Part shown: positions 1-7,486 of the stretch, piece by piece
Numbering within the stretch: position 1 is the first letter of the stretch
Layout: every line of letters begins with the position of its first letter
DNA from: CALKWS01 sp048594865
Lineage (GTDB): Bacteria; Actinomycetota; Actinomycetes; Actinomycetales; Beutenbergiaceae
DNA length: 64,000 nt
Direction of reading: 5' to 3'
NCBI GenBank assembly: GCA_048594865.1
Contig: JBMDWZ010000076.1
Span: forward strand, 1-64,000
The notes under the pieces: generated by a model
Databases searched by the model: none
Seen by the model: the letters and a program-made list of their open reading frames with translations, nothing else
What the model was told of the DNA's origin: nothing
Position numbers and translations under genes: made by a program

Positions 1-1641
1 GATGATGACGCCGGCGGCGTGCACACCCCACTGTCGCTTCAAACCCTCCAATCCGCGCGCGGTCTCCAGCACGCGGTGGGCGGCGGGGTCGTCGGCCACC
101 ACCGCACGGAACTCGGCGGCCTCGGAGTAGCGCTTGTCCGAGGAGTCAAAGATCCCCGACAGGCTGATGTCCTTACCCATGACCGCCGGGGGCATGGCTT
201 TGGTGAGCTTCTCCCCCATCGCGAACGGGTAATCCAATACCCGCGCGGCGTCCTTCAGGGCCTGCTTGGCCTTGATCGTGCCGTAGGTGACGATGTACGC
301 CACGGTGTCTTCGCCGTACTTATCGCTGACGTATCGGATCACTTCGCCGCGACGGCGCTCATCGAAGTCGATATCGAAGTCCGGCAGGGACATCCGCTCG
401 GGGTTGAGGAACCGCTCGAAGATCAGGCCGTTTGCGAGCGGGTCAAGGCCGGTGATGCCCATGGCGTAGGCCGCCATCGAACCGGCTCCCGAACCGCGCC
501 CGGGGCCCACCCGAATTCCTTGGTCCTTGGCCCATTGGATGAAGTCGGCGACCACCAGGTAGTACCCGGCGTACCCCTTGGAGGTGATGACCTCGTTCTC
601 ATACTTGGCCTGCGCCCGCACGTCGTCGGGGATGCCGCTGGGGTAGCGCTCATGCAGGCCCAGCTCCACCTGCTTGGTGAAGTAGGAGATCTCATCTTCA
701 CCATCGGGGACCGGGAAGTGCGGCATGTACTTGCCCACCTCTTCGGTGAAGCTCACCTCGCACTGCTCGGCGACCAGCATGGTGTTGTCGCAGGCCTGTG
801 GGTGGTCGCGGAACAGCTCCCGCATTTGCGCGCCGGATTTGAGGTAGAACTCTTCACCTTCGAACGCGAACCGGGTCCCGCCCTTGTGATACGGCGCCTC
901 GGCTAGTCGTGATCCGGAGTTCAAACACAACAACGCCTCTTGAGAATGGGCGTCTTCATGCTTGGTGTAGTGCAGATCGTTGGTGGCCAACAAAGGCGCA
1001 CCGATGTGCTCAGCGAGTTCGATGAGTTGGGTGATGGACCGGCGTTCGATCTCGATGCCGTGGTCCATGATCTCGATGTAGTAGTTCTCTTTACCGAAGA
1101 TGTCTTGCATCTGGGCCGCGGCCCGGACGGCTTCGTCCCACTGGCCAAGGCGAAGGCGCACCTGGACCTCGCCGGACACACATCCAGAGGTTCCGATCAT
1201 GCCCTCGGAATAGGTCTGCAGCAGATCGGCGTCCATCCGGGGCCACTTGCCCATCTGACCCTCCAGCGAGGCCAGCGAGCTCATCCGGAACAGGTTGTGC
1301 ATCCCGGTGTTGTTCTTAGCTAGCAGCGTCATGTGCGTATACGCACCACGCGCGGAGACGTCGTCACCGCCCTGACCTTCCTCGCCCCACTGCACCCGAG
1401 TCTTGTCGAAGCGAGAGGTTCCGGGGGTCACGTACGCCTCGACGCCGATGATCGGCTTCACGTCATGCTTGCGTGCCGTACGCCAAAAATCGTAGGCGCC
1501 AAACAGGTATCCGTGGTCGGTCGTGGCGACCGCAGGCTGCCCTAGACGATTGGCTTCGGTGAACAGATCATCGAGCCGAGCCGCCCCGTCCAGCATCGAA
1601 TATTCGGTGTGGACATGCAGGTGGACGAAATCATCGGGCAT
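1..1641 (-). CDS. dnaE: DNA polymerase III subunit alpha (N-terminal part, runs off the window)
   Basis: Replicative DNA polymerase catalytic subunit; 547 codons are visible and the gene continues past position 1. The product opens with a PHP domain (HLHVHTEYS at about residues 7-15). It then shows the family C core: an RGSGAGSM motif near residue 380 and the metal-binding PDFDIDFDERRR motif near residues 420-431, whose aspartates are catalytic in the family. The ATG at 1641 is the natural start because the PHP motif follows at once. There is no ribosome binding site, but a TAGACT hexamer lies 8 nt upstream, so the mRNA is probably leaderless. The gene is divergent from the aminotransferase. 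Full-length family members are about 1,150-1,200 residues. Confidence 0.95.
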   Translation of the reverse strand, partial: MPDDFVHLHVHTEYSMLDGAARLDDLFTEANRLGQPAVATTDHGYLFGAYDFWRTARKHDVKPIIGVEAYVTPGTSRFDKTRVQWGEEGQGGDDVSARGAYTHMTLLAKNNTGMHNLFRMSSLASLEGQMGKWPRMDADLLQTYSEGMIGTSGCVSGEVQVRLRLGQWDEAVRAAAQMQDIFGKENYYIEIMDHGIEIERRSITQLIELAEHIGAPLLATNDLHYTKHEDAHSQEALLCLNSGSRLAEAPYHKGGTRFAFEGEEFYLKSGAQMRELFRDHPQACDNTMLVAEQCEVSFTEEVGKYMPHFPVPDGEDEISYFTKQVELGLHERYPSGIPDDVRAQAKYENEVITSKGYAGYYLVVADFIQWAKDQGIRVGPGRGSGAGSMAAYAMGITGLDPLANGLIFERFLNPERMSLPDFDIDFDERRRGEVIRYVSDKYGEDTVAYIVTYGTIKAKQALKDAARVLDYPFAMGEKLTKAMPPAVMGKDISLSGIFDSSDKRYSEAAEFRAVVADDPAAHRVLETARGLEGLKRQWGVHAAGVII

Positions 1642-1649
1642 AACTACTG

Positions 1650-1655
1650 AGTCTA
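1650..1655 (-). promoter_or_regulatory. Predicted leaderless -10 element for dnaE
   Basis: TAGACT on the minus strand, ending 8 nt before the dnaE ATG. It fits the TAnnnT pattern and spacing repeated in front of many genes here. No convincing -35 element is seen. Confidence 0.4.
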
Positions 1656-1717
1656 AGTCCCCCCGCCGACAGTGCGGTCGCGTTAGCGTCCATCGGGCCC
1701 TCATTGGCCATGCGCCC

Positions 1718-1723
1718 TAGCCT
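1718..1723 (+). promoter_or_regulatory. Predicted leaderless -10 element for the aminotransferase gene
   Basis: TAGCCT ends 6 nt before the ATG at 1730, which would place transcription initiation at or next to the start codon. No Shine-Dalgarno sequence fits in this space. Confidence 0.4.
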
Positions 1724-1729
1724 AGTGAG

Positions 1730-3052
1730 ATGAGTAGATGGCACAACGTGGTCCGTGCTGCTGGGCTGGTCGATAGCGACGCGGTAGAAAACGGCACACC
1801 CGAACCTGGAATAGCTGCACCCGGCATATCCGCTCCCGACAATCTGACTTCCAGGCCCATCGATGCCAGCAACGTCCGCCCCACCATCTTCGCCGAGATG
1901 ACTGGTCTCGCGATGGCCACCGGCGCGCTCAACCTCGGCCAAGGCTTTCCCGACGACGACGGCCCGGCCACCATGCTCCAAGCGGCCCTAGATGCGATCG
2001 CGGCCGGCGCCAACCAATACCCGCCAGGAACCGGCGTCCAGGCGCTGCGTGAGGCGATCGCCAACCACCAGTACCGGCACTACGGCCTGGAACTGGACCC
2101 CGACACTCAGGTCGCGGTGACCAATGGGGCCACGGAGGGCATCGCTGCGGCGATCCTGGCCCTGGCCGGTCCTGGCGATGAGGTGGTGACCCTGGAGCCG
2201 TTCTATGACTCCTACGCCGCGGTCATCGCGATGTCTGGGGCCACGCACCGCACGGTGAGCCTGATTCCCTCACCGGATGGCTTTCGGGTGGACACCGCTA
2301 ACCTCGCCGCCGCCTTCAGTGAGCGGACCGCCGTCGTGCTCCTCAACAGCCCACACAATCCCACCGGCACGGTGCTCACCGACGCCGAGCTAGAACAGAT
2401 CGCGCACCTGGCGATCGCCCATGACGCGGTGGTGGTCACCGATGAGGTGTATGAGCACCTCACCTACGACGGTGTTCGGCATCGTCCAATCGCCACCTTG
2501 CCGCAGATGGCGCAGCGGACGCTGAGTGTGTCCTCGGCCGGCAAGAGTTTCTCGGTCACCGGCTGGAAGATCGGCTGGGTCACCGGCCCGCCAGAACTCC
2601 TCACCGCCATGGTCAGCATCAAACAGTTCCTCACCTATACCGGCGGTGCGCCTTTCCAAGGCGCCGTGGCCGCAGCCCTGAACGCCGAGACCCATCCGGG
2701 ACCGGACCGGACCTGGCTGACCGACCTTGCCTGCGCCCTGACCGCCCGGCGGGACTTACTCATCGAGGGCCTGCAGACGGCCGGGTTGACCACCAGCCGG
2801 CCGCAGGGCAGCTACTTCGTGATCGCCGACGTGTCACCTCTGGTGCACAAGATGGGGGTGGCCGACGCCGGCGCCCTGTGCCGCGCGCTCCCGGAAGCCG
2901 CAGGGGTGGCCGCGGTGCCGGTGGGGGCGTTCACGATCGATGGCAGCGTGGCCGATCAGACTCTTGCCAATAGCGCCCGGTTCACGTTCGTGAAGTCGAG
3001 CGCGGTGATCACCGCTGCGGTGGATCGTCTGGTGCGGTTCGCAGGATCTTGA
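1730..3052 (+). CDS. PLP-dependent class I/II aminotransferase
   Basis: 440-residue fold-type I aminotransferase. The glycine-rich LNLGQGFPDDDGP segment, the SPHNPTG motif, DEVYEHLTYDG and the cofactor-lysine motif SSAGKSFSVTGWKIGW are all present; K272 should form the Schiff base. The family includes N-succinyldiaminopimelate aminotransferase (DapC) and methionine/kynurenine-type transaminases, and the sequence alone does not separate these. The gene is single and divergent from dnaE. About 45 residues precede the conserved fold, longer than usual, so a later start is possible. Its 3' end overlaps the convergent GNAT gene by 44 bp, so both C-termini are coded on opposite strands of the same DNA. 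Confidence 0.88.
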   Translation: MSRWHNVVRAAGLVDSDAVENGTPEPGIAAPGISAPDNLTSRPIDASNVRPTIFAEMTGLAMATGALNLGQGFPDDDGPATMLQAALDAIAAGANQYPPGTGVQALREAIANHQYRHYGLELDPDTQVAVTNGATEGIAAAILALAGPGDEVVTLEPFYDSYAAVIAMSGATHRTVSLIPSPDGFRVDTANLAAAFSERTAVVLLNSPHNPTGTVLTDAELEQIAHLAIAHDAVVVTDEVYEHLTYDGVRHRPIATLPQMAQRTLSVSSAGKSFSVTGWKIGWVTGPPELLTAMVSIKQFLTYTGGAPFQGAVAAALNAETHPGPDRTWLTDLACALTARRDLLIEGLQTAGLTTSRPQGSYFVIADVSPLVHKMGVADAGALCRALPEAAGVAAVPVGAFTIDGSVADQTLANSARFTFVKSSAVITAAVDRLVRFAGS

Positions 3053-3488
3053 CCGCGTCCCGGTGCCACATCCGGGCATCGAGGTAGCGGCGCTCGGCGA
3101 TCTGATAGCCCAGAGCGGCGTAGAACGCGATGGCCGTTTCCTGCGCCGAGAGCTCCACCCGAACTTCACCGTCGACGGCGTAGTCAAGGGCGAGGCGTTC
3201 CAGCTCAGCCATCAGCGCCCGGCCGACGCCGGTGCCGCGCGCGGAGTCCAGCACGGCCACCCGAGTGACGTGCACGGTGCCGGGTTCCTCATCCTCCACC
3301 AGCAGTCGGGCGGTGCCGATGTCGTTGCCTTGATCATCGACGGCGATCAGGTGGGTGGTGCTGGGTGTTTCATCGCGGCCATCGAGTTCTTCAGCGGGCA
3401 GCACACCCTGCTCGTCGACAAAGACCCGCCAGCGCAGCGCGTGCACTCGGGCCAGGCCAAGAAGGCCATCGACGTGTTCGATTTTCAT
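3009..3488 (-). CDS. GNAT-family N-acetyltransferase
   Basis: 159-residue acetyltransferase; the acceptor is unknown. The acetyl-CoA binding motif appears as VTRVAVLDSARGTGVGRALM, followed by a C-terminal YAALGYQIAERRY segment typical of GNAT proteins of the ElaA/YjcF kind. The start at 3488 (MKIEHVDG) is chosen because it overlaps the rluD stop by 4 nt (ATGA), which implies translational coupling at the end of the dcw block. A longer in-frame version from 3554 would lie inside rluD and adds no conserved sequence. The gene overlaps the convergent aminotransferase gene by 44 bp. Confidence 0.88.
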   Translation of the reverse strand: MKIEHVDGLLGLARVHALRWRVFVDEQGVLPAEELDGRDETPSTTHLIAVDDQGNDIGTARLLVEDEEPGTVHVTRVAVLDSARGTGVGRALMAELERLALDYAVDGEVRVELSAQETAIAFYAALGYQIAERRYLDARMWHRDAVKILRTAPDDPPQR

Positions 3489-4411
3489 CCGGACCGAAGT
3501 TTCTCTAGGGCATCGGTGAGGTCTTGTGGGTACTGCGACGTCACTTCGAGCCATTCGCCTGTGGCGGGGTGGTCAAATCCTAGACGCATCGCGTGCAACC
3601 ACTGCCGTGTTAACCCAAGTTCTTGGCTGAGCACCGGGTTGGCTCCGTAGGTTGCGTCGCCGACGCACGGGTGCCCGATGGCGCTGGTGTGAACGCGGAT
3701 CTGGTGGGTGCGCCCGGTCTCTAGCGTCACTTCCAGCAGCGATGCTCCGCGCATCGCCTCGGAGGTTTCGTAGTGGGTGACCGATTCCCGTCCGCCGGTG
3801 ACCACCGCCCACTTGTACTCGTGCCGAGGATGGCGGCCGATGGGGGCGTCGATGGTGCCGCTGGTGGGATCGGGATGACCTTGGACGACGGCGTGATACA
3901 CCTTGCGTACGGTGCGTTCCTTGAACGCCCGCTTCAGTACCGAATAGGCCAGGTCGCTCTTGGCCACCGCCATCAGCCCCGAGGTGCCGACGTCCAGGCG
4001 GTGCACAATCCCTTGCCGTTCGGCTGGCCCGGCGGTCGCGATCGTGAAACCGGACGCGGCCAACGCACCGGTCACCGTGGGGCCGCTCCATCCCGGGCTG
4101 GGGTGGGCGGCCACGCCGACCGGCTTGTCGACGACGACGAGATGCTCGTCCTCATAGCGGATCGCCATTCCGGGTACCGGCTGCGGCGGCGGTGGCGATG
4201 GGCGCTCGGAGACCGGCATCTCGATCTCCAGCCAGCCACCGGCGTGCAATCGATCGGACTTCGCCACCGTCGCGCCGTCGAGCACCACGGCGCCCGCGGC
4301 GATGAGCTCGGCGGCTTTGGAACGGCTGAGGCCGAGCATCCGAGACAGGCCCACGTCCACGCGTTCGCCGTCCAGGCCATCTGGGACCGGCAGGGTGCGA
4401 CGGTCAGCCAT
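3485..4411 (-). CDS. rluD: RluA/RluD-family 23S rRNA pseudouridine synthase
   Basis: 308 residues. An N-terminal S4 RNA-binding domain (about 15-60) is followed by the pseudouridine synthase domain with the HRLDVGTSGLM motif, whose Asp (D140) is the catalytic residue. Later motifs GRTHQIRVH and GDATYG are also typical. The start at 4411 (MADRRTL) overlaps the end of lspA by 8 nt; an upstream ATG at 4441 would lie deeper inside lspA. The lspA-rluD order is conserved in actinobacteria. The exact uridines modified cannot be read from the sequence. Confidence 0.93.
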   Translation of the reverse strand: MADRRTLPVPDGLDGERVDVGLSRMLGLSRSKAAELIAAGAVVLDGATVAKSDRLHAGGWLEIEMPVSERPSPPPPQPVPGMAIRYEDEHLVVVDKPVGVAAHPSPGWSGPTVTGALAASGFTIATAGPAERQGIVHRLDVGTSGLMAVAKSDLAYSVLKRAFKERTVRKVYHAVVQGHPDPTSGTIDAPIGRHPRHEYKWAVVTGGRESVTHYETSEAMRGASLLEVTLETGRTHQIRVHTSAIGHPCVGDATYGANPVLSQELGLTRQWLHAMRLGFDHPATGEWLEVTSQYPQDLTDALEKLRSG

Positions 4412-5057
4412 CGTCGGACTTCGGCGTCGTCTCTGGCTCACTATCGTTATCTACGTCATCGCCGCCGGTCTCTGCGTCGTCGTCGCCAGTTGCTACGTCA
4501 TCGCCGCCGGTTGCTGCGTCATCACTAGCTGGCGCGGTGTGCCGGGTGCCGTCCAGGTTGATCCCACGGAACAGCAGGAAGGCGATGAAGGGTGCCGCCA
4601 ACACGATCGCGATATCGGCAACGTTGCCGATGAACAATCCGCCGTAGTTGAGGAAGTCCACCACGTGGCCTTGCCCAAAGCTCGGCTCGCGGAACAGCCG
4701 GTCGATGAGGTTGCCGACGTTGCCGCCGAGTAGCAGGCCCAAGCCGATCGCCCACGGCATCGAGGCCACCCGGGGCGCGACGGCGATGATCACCACGGCC
4801 ACGATCACCGCCAGCACAGTGAACAGCCAGGTCATGCCGGTGGCGAAGGAGAACGCGGCACCGGGGTTGAACACCAGTTGCAGCCCGAAGATGTCTCCTA
4901 GCAGCGGCTGATAAACGCCGGTCTGTAGGTTCTCCAGGGCCAAAATCTTGGTGCCCTGATCCGCGCCCACAAGGAGCGCGGTCAGGGCACCAAAAACAAC
5001 CAGTGGGCGAACGTTGCGTCCGCCTGAGGCGACCTCGCGGTCGCTTGAGTCGGTCAC
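4404..5057 (-). CDS. lspA: Lipoprotein signal peptidase (signal peptidase II)
   Basis: 217-residue membrane aspartic protease that cleaves signal peptides of lipoproteins after diacylglyceryl modification. Four transmembrane segments lie between about 17 and 165. The two catalytic aspartates are in NLIDR (D119) and NVADIA (D148). The GTG start shares one base with the divIVA stop. The C-terminal 45 residues form an unusual acidic tail rich in Asp, Gly, Thr and Ala, encoded by an imperfect DNA repeat; it is probably a disordered cytoplasmic extension. A substrate in this window is the GluB-like lipoprotein. Confidence 0.95.
   Translation of the reverse strand: MTDSSDREVASGGRNVRPLVVFGALTALLVGADQGTKILALENLQTGVYQPLLGDIFGLQLVFNPGAAFSFATGMTWLFTVLAVIVAVVIIAVAPRVASMPWAIGLGLLLGGNVGNLIDRLFREPSFGQGHVVDFLNYGGLFIGNVADIAIVLAAPFIAFLLFRGINLDGTRHTAPASDDAATGGDDVATGDDDAETGGDDVDNDSEPETTPKSDDG
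4451..4511. repeat. Internal direct repeat coding the acidic tail of LspA
   Basis: A 19-bp sequence, CTACGTCATCGCCGCCGGT, occurs at 4451-4469 and again at 4493-4511 (42-bp period). It encodes the TGGDDV-type units of the LspA tail. Confidence 0.75.
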
Positions 5058-5812
5058 TACGGGCGACGCAACTCGTTCTCTGAACCGGAACCGCCGTAGC
5101 CGCTCAGGCCACTTCCGCGGCCTTCGACGTCGGACAGCAGGCCCTCGAGGTAGCTCTTCAAACGGGTGCGGTAGTCACGCTCGAATACCCGCAGTTCGTC
5201 GATCTTGCGCTCCAGCAGGGAACGCTCGCCCTCGAGCTGGTTCAGGGTACGGGTGCGCTGTTCCTCAGCCTCGTTGACCAGTCGCTCACCCTCGGTGCGC
5301 GCCTCGGAGAGGATGCGGTCAGCCTCAGCCTTACCGTTGTTGACGTACTCATCGTGCAGACGCTGAGCCAGCTGCAGCATGCCGGTAGCCGATTCCGGCT
5401 CCCCGCCTGCCTGTGCCGGTTGTGCGGCTGCCATGAACTCGGCCTCGGTCGTCTGCTCGGCAGGCTGCTCATCGGCAACGTCCTGCACCTGTGGCTCGGC
5501 TTCGACAACCTCTTCGACCTCGGGCTCCGGCTCCGGTGCCGAGGCGGCCACTGGGGGCATGCTCACGGTCTGGTCGGCGCTCTGCTGGTGGTCAGCGGTC
5601 TGCTCGGCGGATTCACCGGCAACCTGGTCCCCAGCACCACCCTGTGCAGCCTGCAGCTGGGCCTTGAGCTCTTCGTTTTCCCCTTGTACGACACGCAGGG
5701 TGGCGACAACTTCATCCAGGAAGTCGTCGACCTCGTCCTGGTCGTAGCCTTCACGGAACTTCGTCGCCTGGAACTTCTTATTGAGGACGTCGTCCGCAGT
5801 CAGCAATGCCAT
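5057..5812 (-). CDS. divIVA: DivIVA/Wag31 polar growth and division-site protein
   Basis: 251 residues. The conserved N-terminal membrane-binding and coiled-coil start is clear (MALLTADDVLNKKFQATKFR, then YDQDEVDDFLDEV). A second coiled coil covers about 150-235. Between them lies a long Gln/Glu/Ala/Pro-rich linker (about 65-145), as in actinobacterial Wag31 proteins. In actinobacteria this protein recruits the elongation machinery to curved membrane. An upstream GAGG about 8 nt before the ATG supports the start. The stop overlaps the lspA GTG by one base. Confidence 0.95.
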   Translation of the reverse strand: MALLTADDVLNKKFQATKFREGYDQDEVDDFLDEVVATLRVVQGENEELKAQLQAAQGGAGDQVAGESAEQTADHQQSADQTVSMPPVAASAPEPEPEVEEVVEAEPQVQDVADEQPAEQTTEAEFMAAAQPAQAGGEPESATGMLQLAQRLHDEYVNNGKAEADRILSEARTEGERLVNEAEEQRTRTLNQLEGERSLLERKIDELRVFERDYRTRLKSYLEGLLSDVEGRGSGLSGYGGSGSENELRRP

Positions 5813-5897
5813 ATTCGCTACCTCGGATTCTTGTTCAGCTCGATGACGGGTGCCACCGCGCTAGGTGTACGTTATCGGAAATCGGCGCCTGCACACG

Positions 5898-6188
5898 CTA
5901 CAGCGTGAACGGGGCGATGAGGGCCATTGCCAGGGTGGTTGCGATAAACACCACGATGAAGCCCAAGTCCAGGGATACCGCACCGATGCGAAGCGGCGGC
6001 AGAATCCTGCGGACAGCCTTCAGTGGCGGATCGGTGACGGTGTACGTCACCTCCGCCAAAATGAGAACGATCCCCTTGGGCTTCCACTCACGGGCGAACT
6101 GCTGAACCCAGGACAGAACCAGCCTGGTCAACAGGAACACCATGAACAGCAGCAGGACCAAGTACAGAACGCTGAAGACGAAGCCCAA
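5898..6188 (-). CDS. YggT-family membrane protein
   Basis: 96 residues with two hydrophobic stretches (about 3-25 and 70-93) flanking a PPLKAVRRILPPLR loop that is the YggT family signature. It sits between sepF and divIVA as in most actinobacteria. The family is linked to membrane and cell-envelope maintenance but its precise role is unsettled. It follows the sepF stop by 10 bp and is probably cotranscribed. Confidence 0.9.
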   Translation of the reverse strand: MGFVFSVLYLVLLLFMVFLLTRLVLSWVQQFAREWKPKGIVLILAEVTYTVTDPPLKAVRRILPPLRIGAVSLDLGFIVVFIATTLAMALIAPFTL

Positions 6189-6198
6189 CGCCTAATCC

Positions 6199-6651
6199 CT
6201 AACTCTGGTTGAAGAACCTTGCCGTAGTAGTCTCCGGCTCGCGCTCTTCGTTGGCAATCTCAACGGTGGCGGGTGAGAGCAGGAACACCTTGTTGGTGAC
6301 CCGCTCGATCGCCCCGCGCAGCCCGAAGACAATACCGGCGGAGAAGTCCACCAGGCGCTTGGCTTCGGCGTCGGTCATGTCCGAGAGGTTCATGATCACC
6401 GGGGTTCCGCCGCGGAAGGCCTCACCGATGGTCTTGGCATCGTTATAGGTGCGCGGGTGCACGGTGGTGATTCGGCGCAAGCTGCCCGAGTCACGGTGCG
6501 ACGCAGCACGGCTGATCGGGGTCACCTCGGCCTCCGGTTCCACAACGTCCTCGAAGTTCTCCGGCTCGGAGTACTTCTCGTATTCGTCCTTCTCGAGATC
6601 CGGCTCGGACAGTCCCAGCCAGAGCATCGACTTCCGCAGCGTTCCAGCCAT
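6199..6651 (-). CDS. sepF: Cell division protein SepF
   Basis: 150 residues. A short N-terminal amphipathic segment (membrane anchor) and an acidic linker precede the conserved SepF core (about 60-145), with HPRTYNDAKTIGEAFRGG and VIMNLSDMTDAEAKRLVDF. In actinobacteria, which lack FtsA and ZipA, SepF links FtsZ to the membrane. It lies downstream of ftsZ and pgeF. The intervening yggS (PLP-binding protein) gene found in many relatives is absent. Confidence 0.95.
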   Translation of the reverse strand: MAGTLRKSMLWLGLSEPDLEKDEYEKYSEPENFEDVVEPEAEVTPISRAASHRDSGSLRRITTVHPRTYNDAKTIGEAFRGGTPVIMNLSDMTDAEAKRLVDFSAGIVFGLRGAIERVTNKVFLLSPATVEIANEEREPETTTARFFNQS

Positions 6652-6738
6652 GGTGCTCCTCGCAATGTTTTTCGCACCTTTTACCGGCGCGCACGTTCTG
6701 TTGGTGTCGACGCTAGACCAGGGCCCATCCGCGAAGCG

Positions 6739-7473
6739 TCAAGCGACGGCGGCGTGTCGCAGGGCGATTACCGCAGCGAACCGCCCGGTCCGCCCATCGC
6801 GGCGGTAGGAGAAGAACCGATGATCTTCCAACGTGCACATATTCAGCGCGGTTGTTTGCACGCCGGCGGTAGTGAGGATGTCGTGCGCGCCGGCCGGCAG
6901 GTCCAGCCCCGGCGTGCCCCAACTGGTGGTCGAGGCCACCGCGGGGCGGTCCCGGGCGGCCTGGTCTCGCATCTCGGCGGGAACCTCGTAACAGGACCCG
7001 CAGATCGCCGGCCCGATGACGGCGTGGGTAGCTGACTGCCCGCGCTGCGCCATCGCCTCCAGGGTCGCTTCGATCACGCCGCCGAGTAGGCCCTTGCGGC
7101 CGGCGTGCACGGCAGCGACCATCCCCGGTCCCCGCAAGAGCACCGGCACGCAGTCCGCCACCAACACCCCGACGCCGTCGTCGGTAGCCAATAACGCATC
7201 GGCTTGACCATCGGCACAGCCGGGGGCCAGCACGGCTTTGCCGTGCACCTGGGTGGCGAACCGCACCGGGGCGCCCACCAGCTCGTCGACCAGTTCACGG
7301 TTGCGCCGCACCGCGGCCGCCTCATCCCCGACGGCACCGCCGAGATTGAGCGAGTCATAGGGAGTCGCGCTTACGCCACCGAGTCGGGTGGTGAAGAATG
7401 CGCAGACCCCCTCCCCGAGGTCCGCTGGAATTACTTCCGCAGGCAGGGAGGGGGTCTGATCACGAGAATTCAC
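6739..7473 (-). CDS. pgeF: Laccase-domain purine nucleoside phosphorylase/editing protein (YfiH/YlmD family)
   Basis: 244 residues with the family's metal-binding residues: QVHG (H77), VADCVPV (C108) and AAVHAGRKGLL (H123). Members were first called multicopper polyphenol oxidases. Work on E. coli YfiH showed a role in preventing mis-incorporation into peptidoglycan precursors, and other members act on purine nucleosides. The gene directly follows ftsZ with a gap of about 13 bp. Its downstream neighbour is sepF after an 87-bp gap. Confidence 0.9.
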   Translation of the reverse strand: MNSRDQTPSLPAEVIPADLGEGVCAFFTTRLGGVSATPYDSLNLGGAVGDEAAAVRRNRELVDELVGAPVRFATQVHGKAVLAPGCADGQADALLATDDGVGVLVADCVPVLLRGPGMVAAVHAGRKGLLGGVIEATLEAMAQRGQSATHAVIGPAICGSCYEVPAEMRDQAARDRPAVASTTSWGTPGLDLPAGAHDILTTAGVQTTALNMCTLEDHRFFSYRRDGRTGRFAAVIALRHAAVA

Positions 7474-7486
7474 GTGGCGCGTTTTC

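Noticed and set aside
3773..4528. 251-codon plus-strand frame over rluD and lspA
   Set aside because: Its terminal RRRR/LRHRR repeats are the antisense reading of the LspA acidic tail; no independent evidence.
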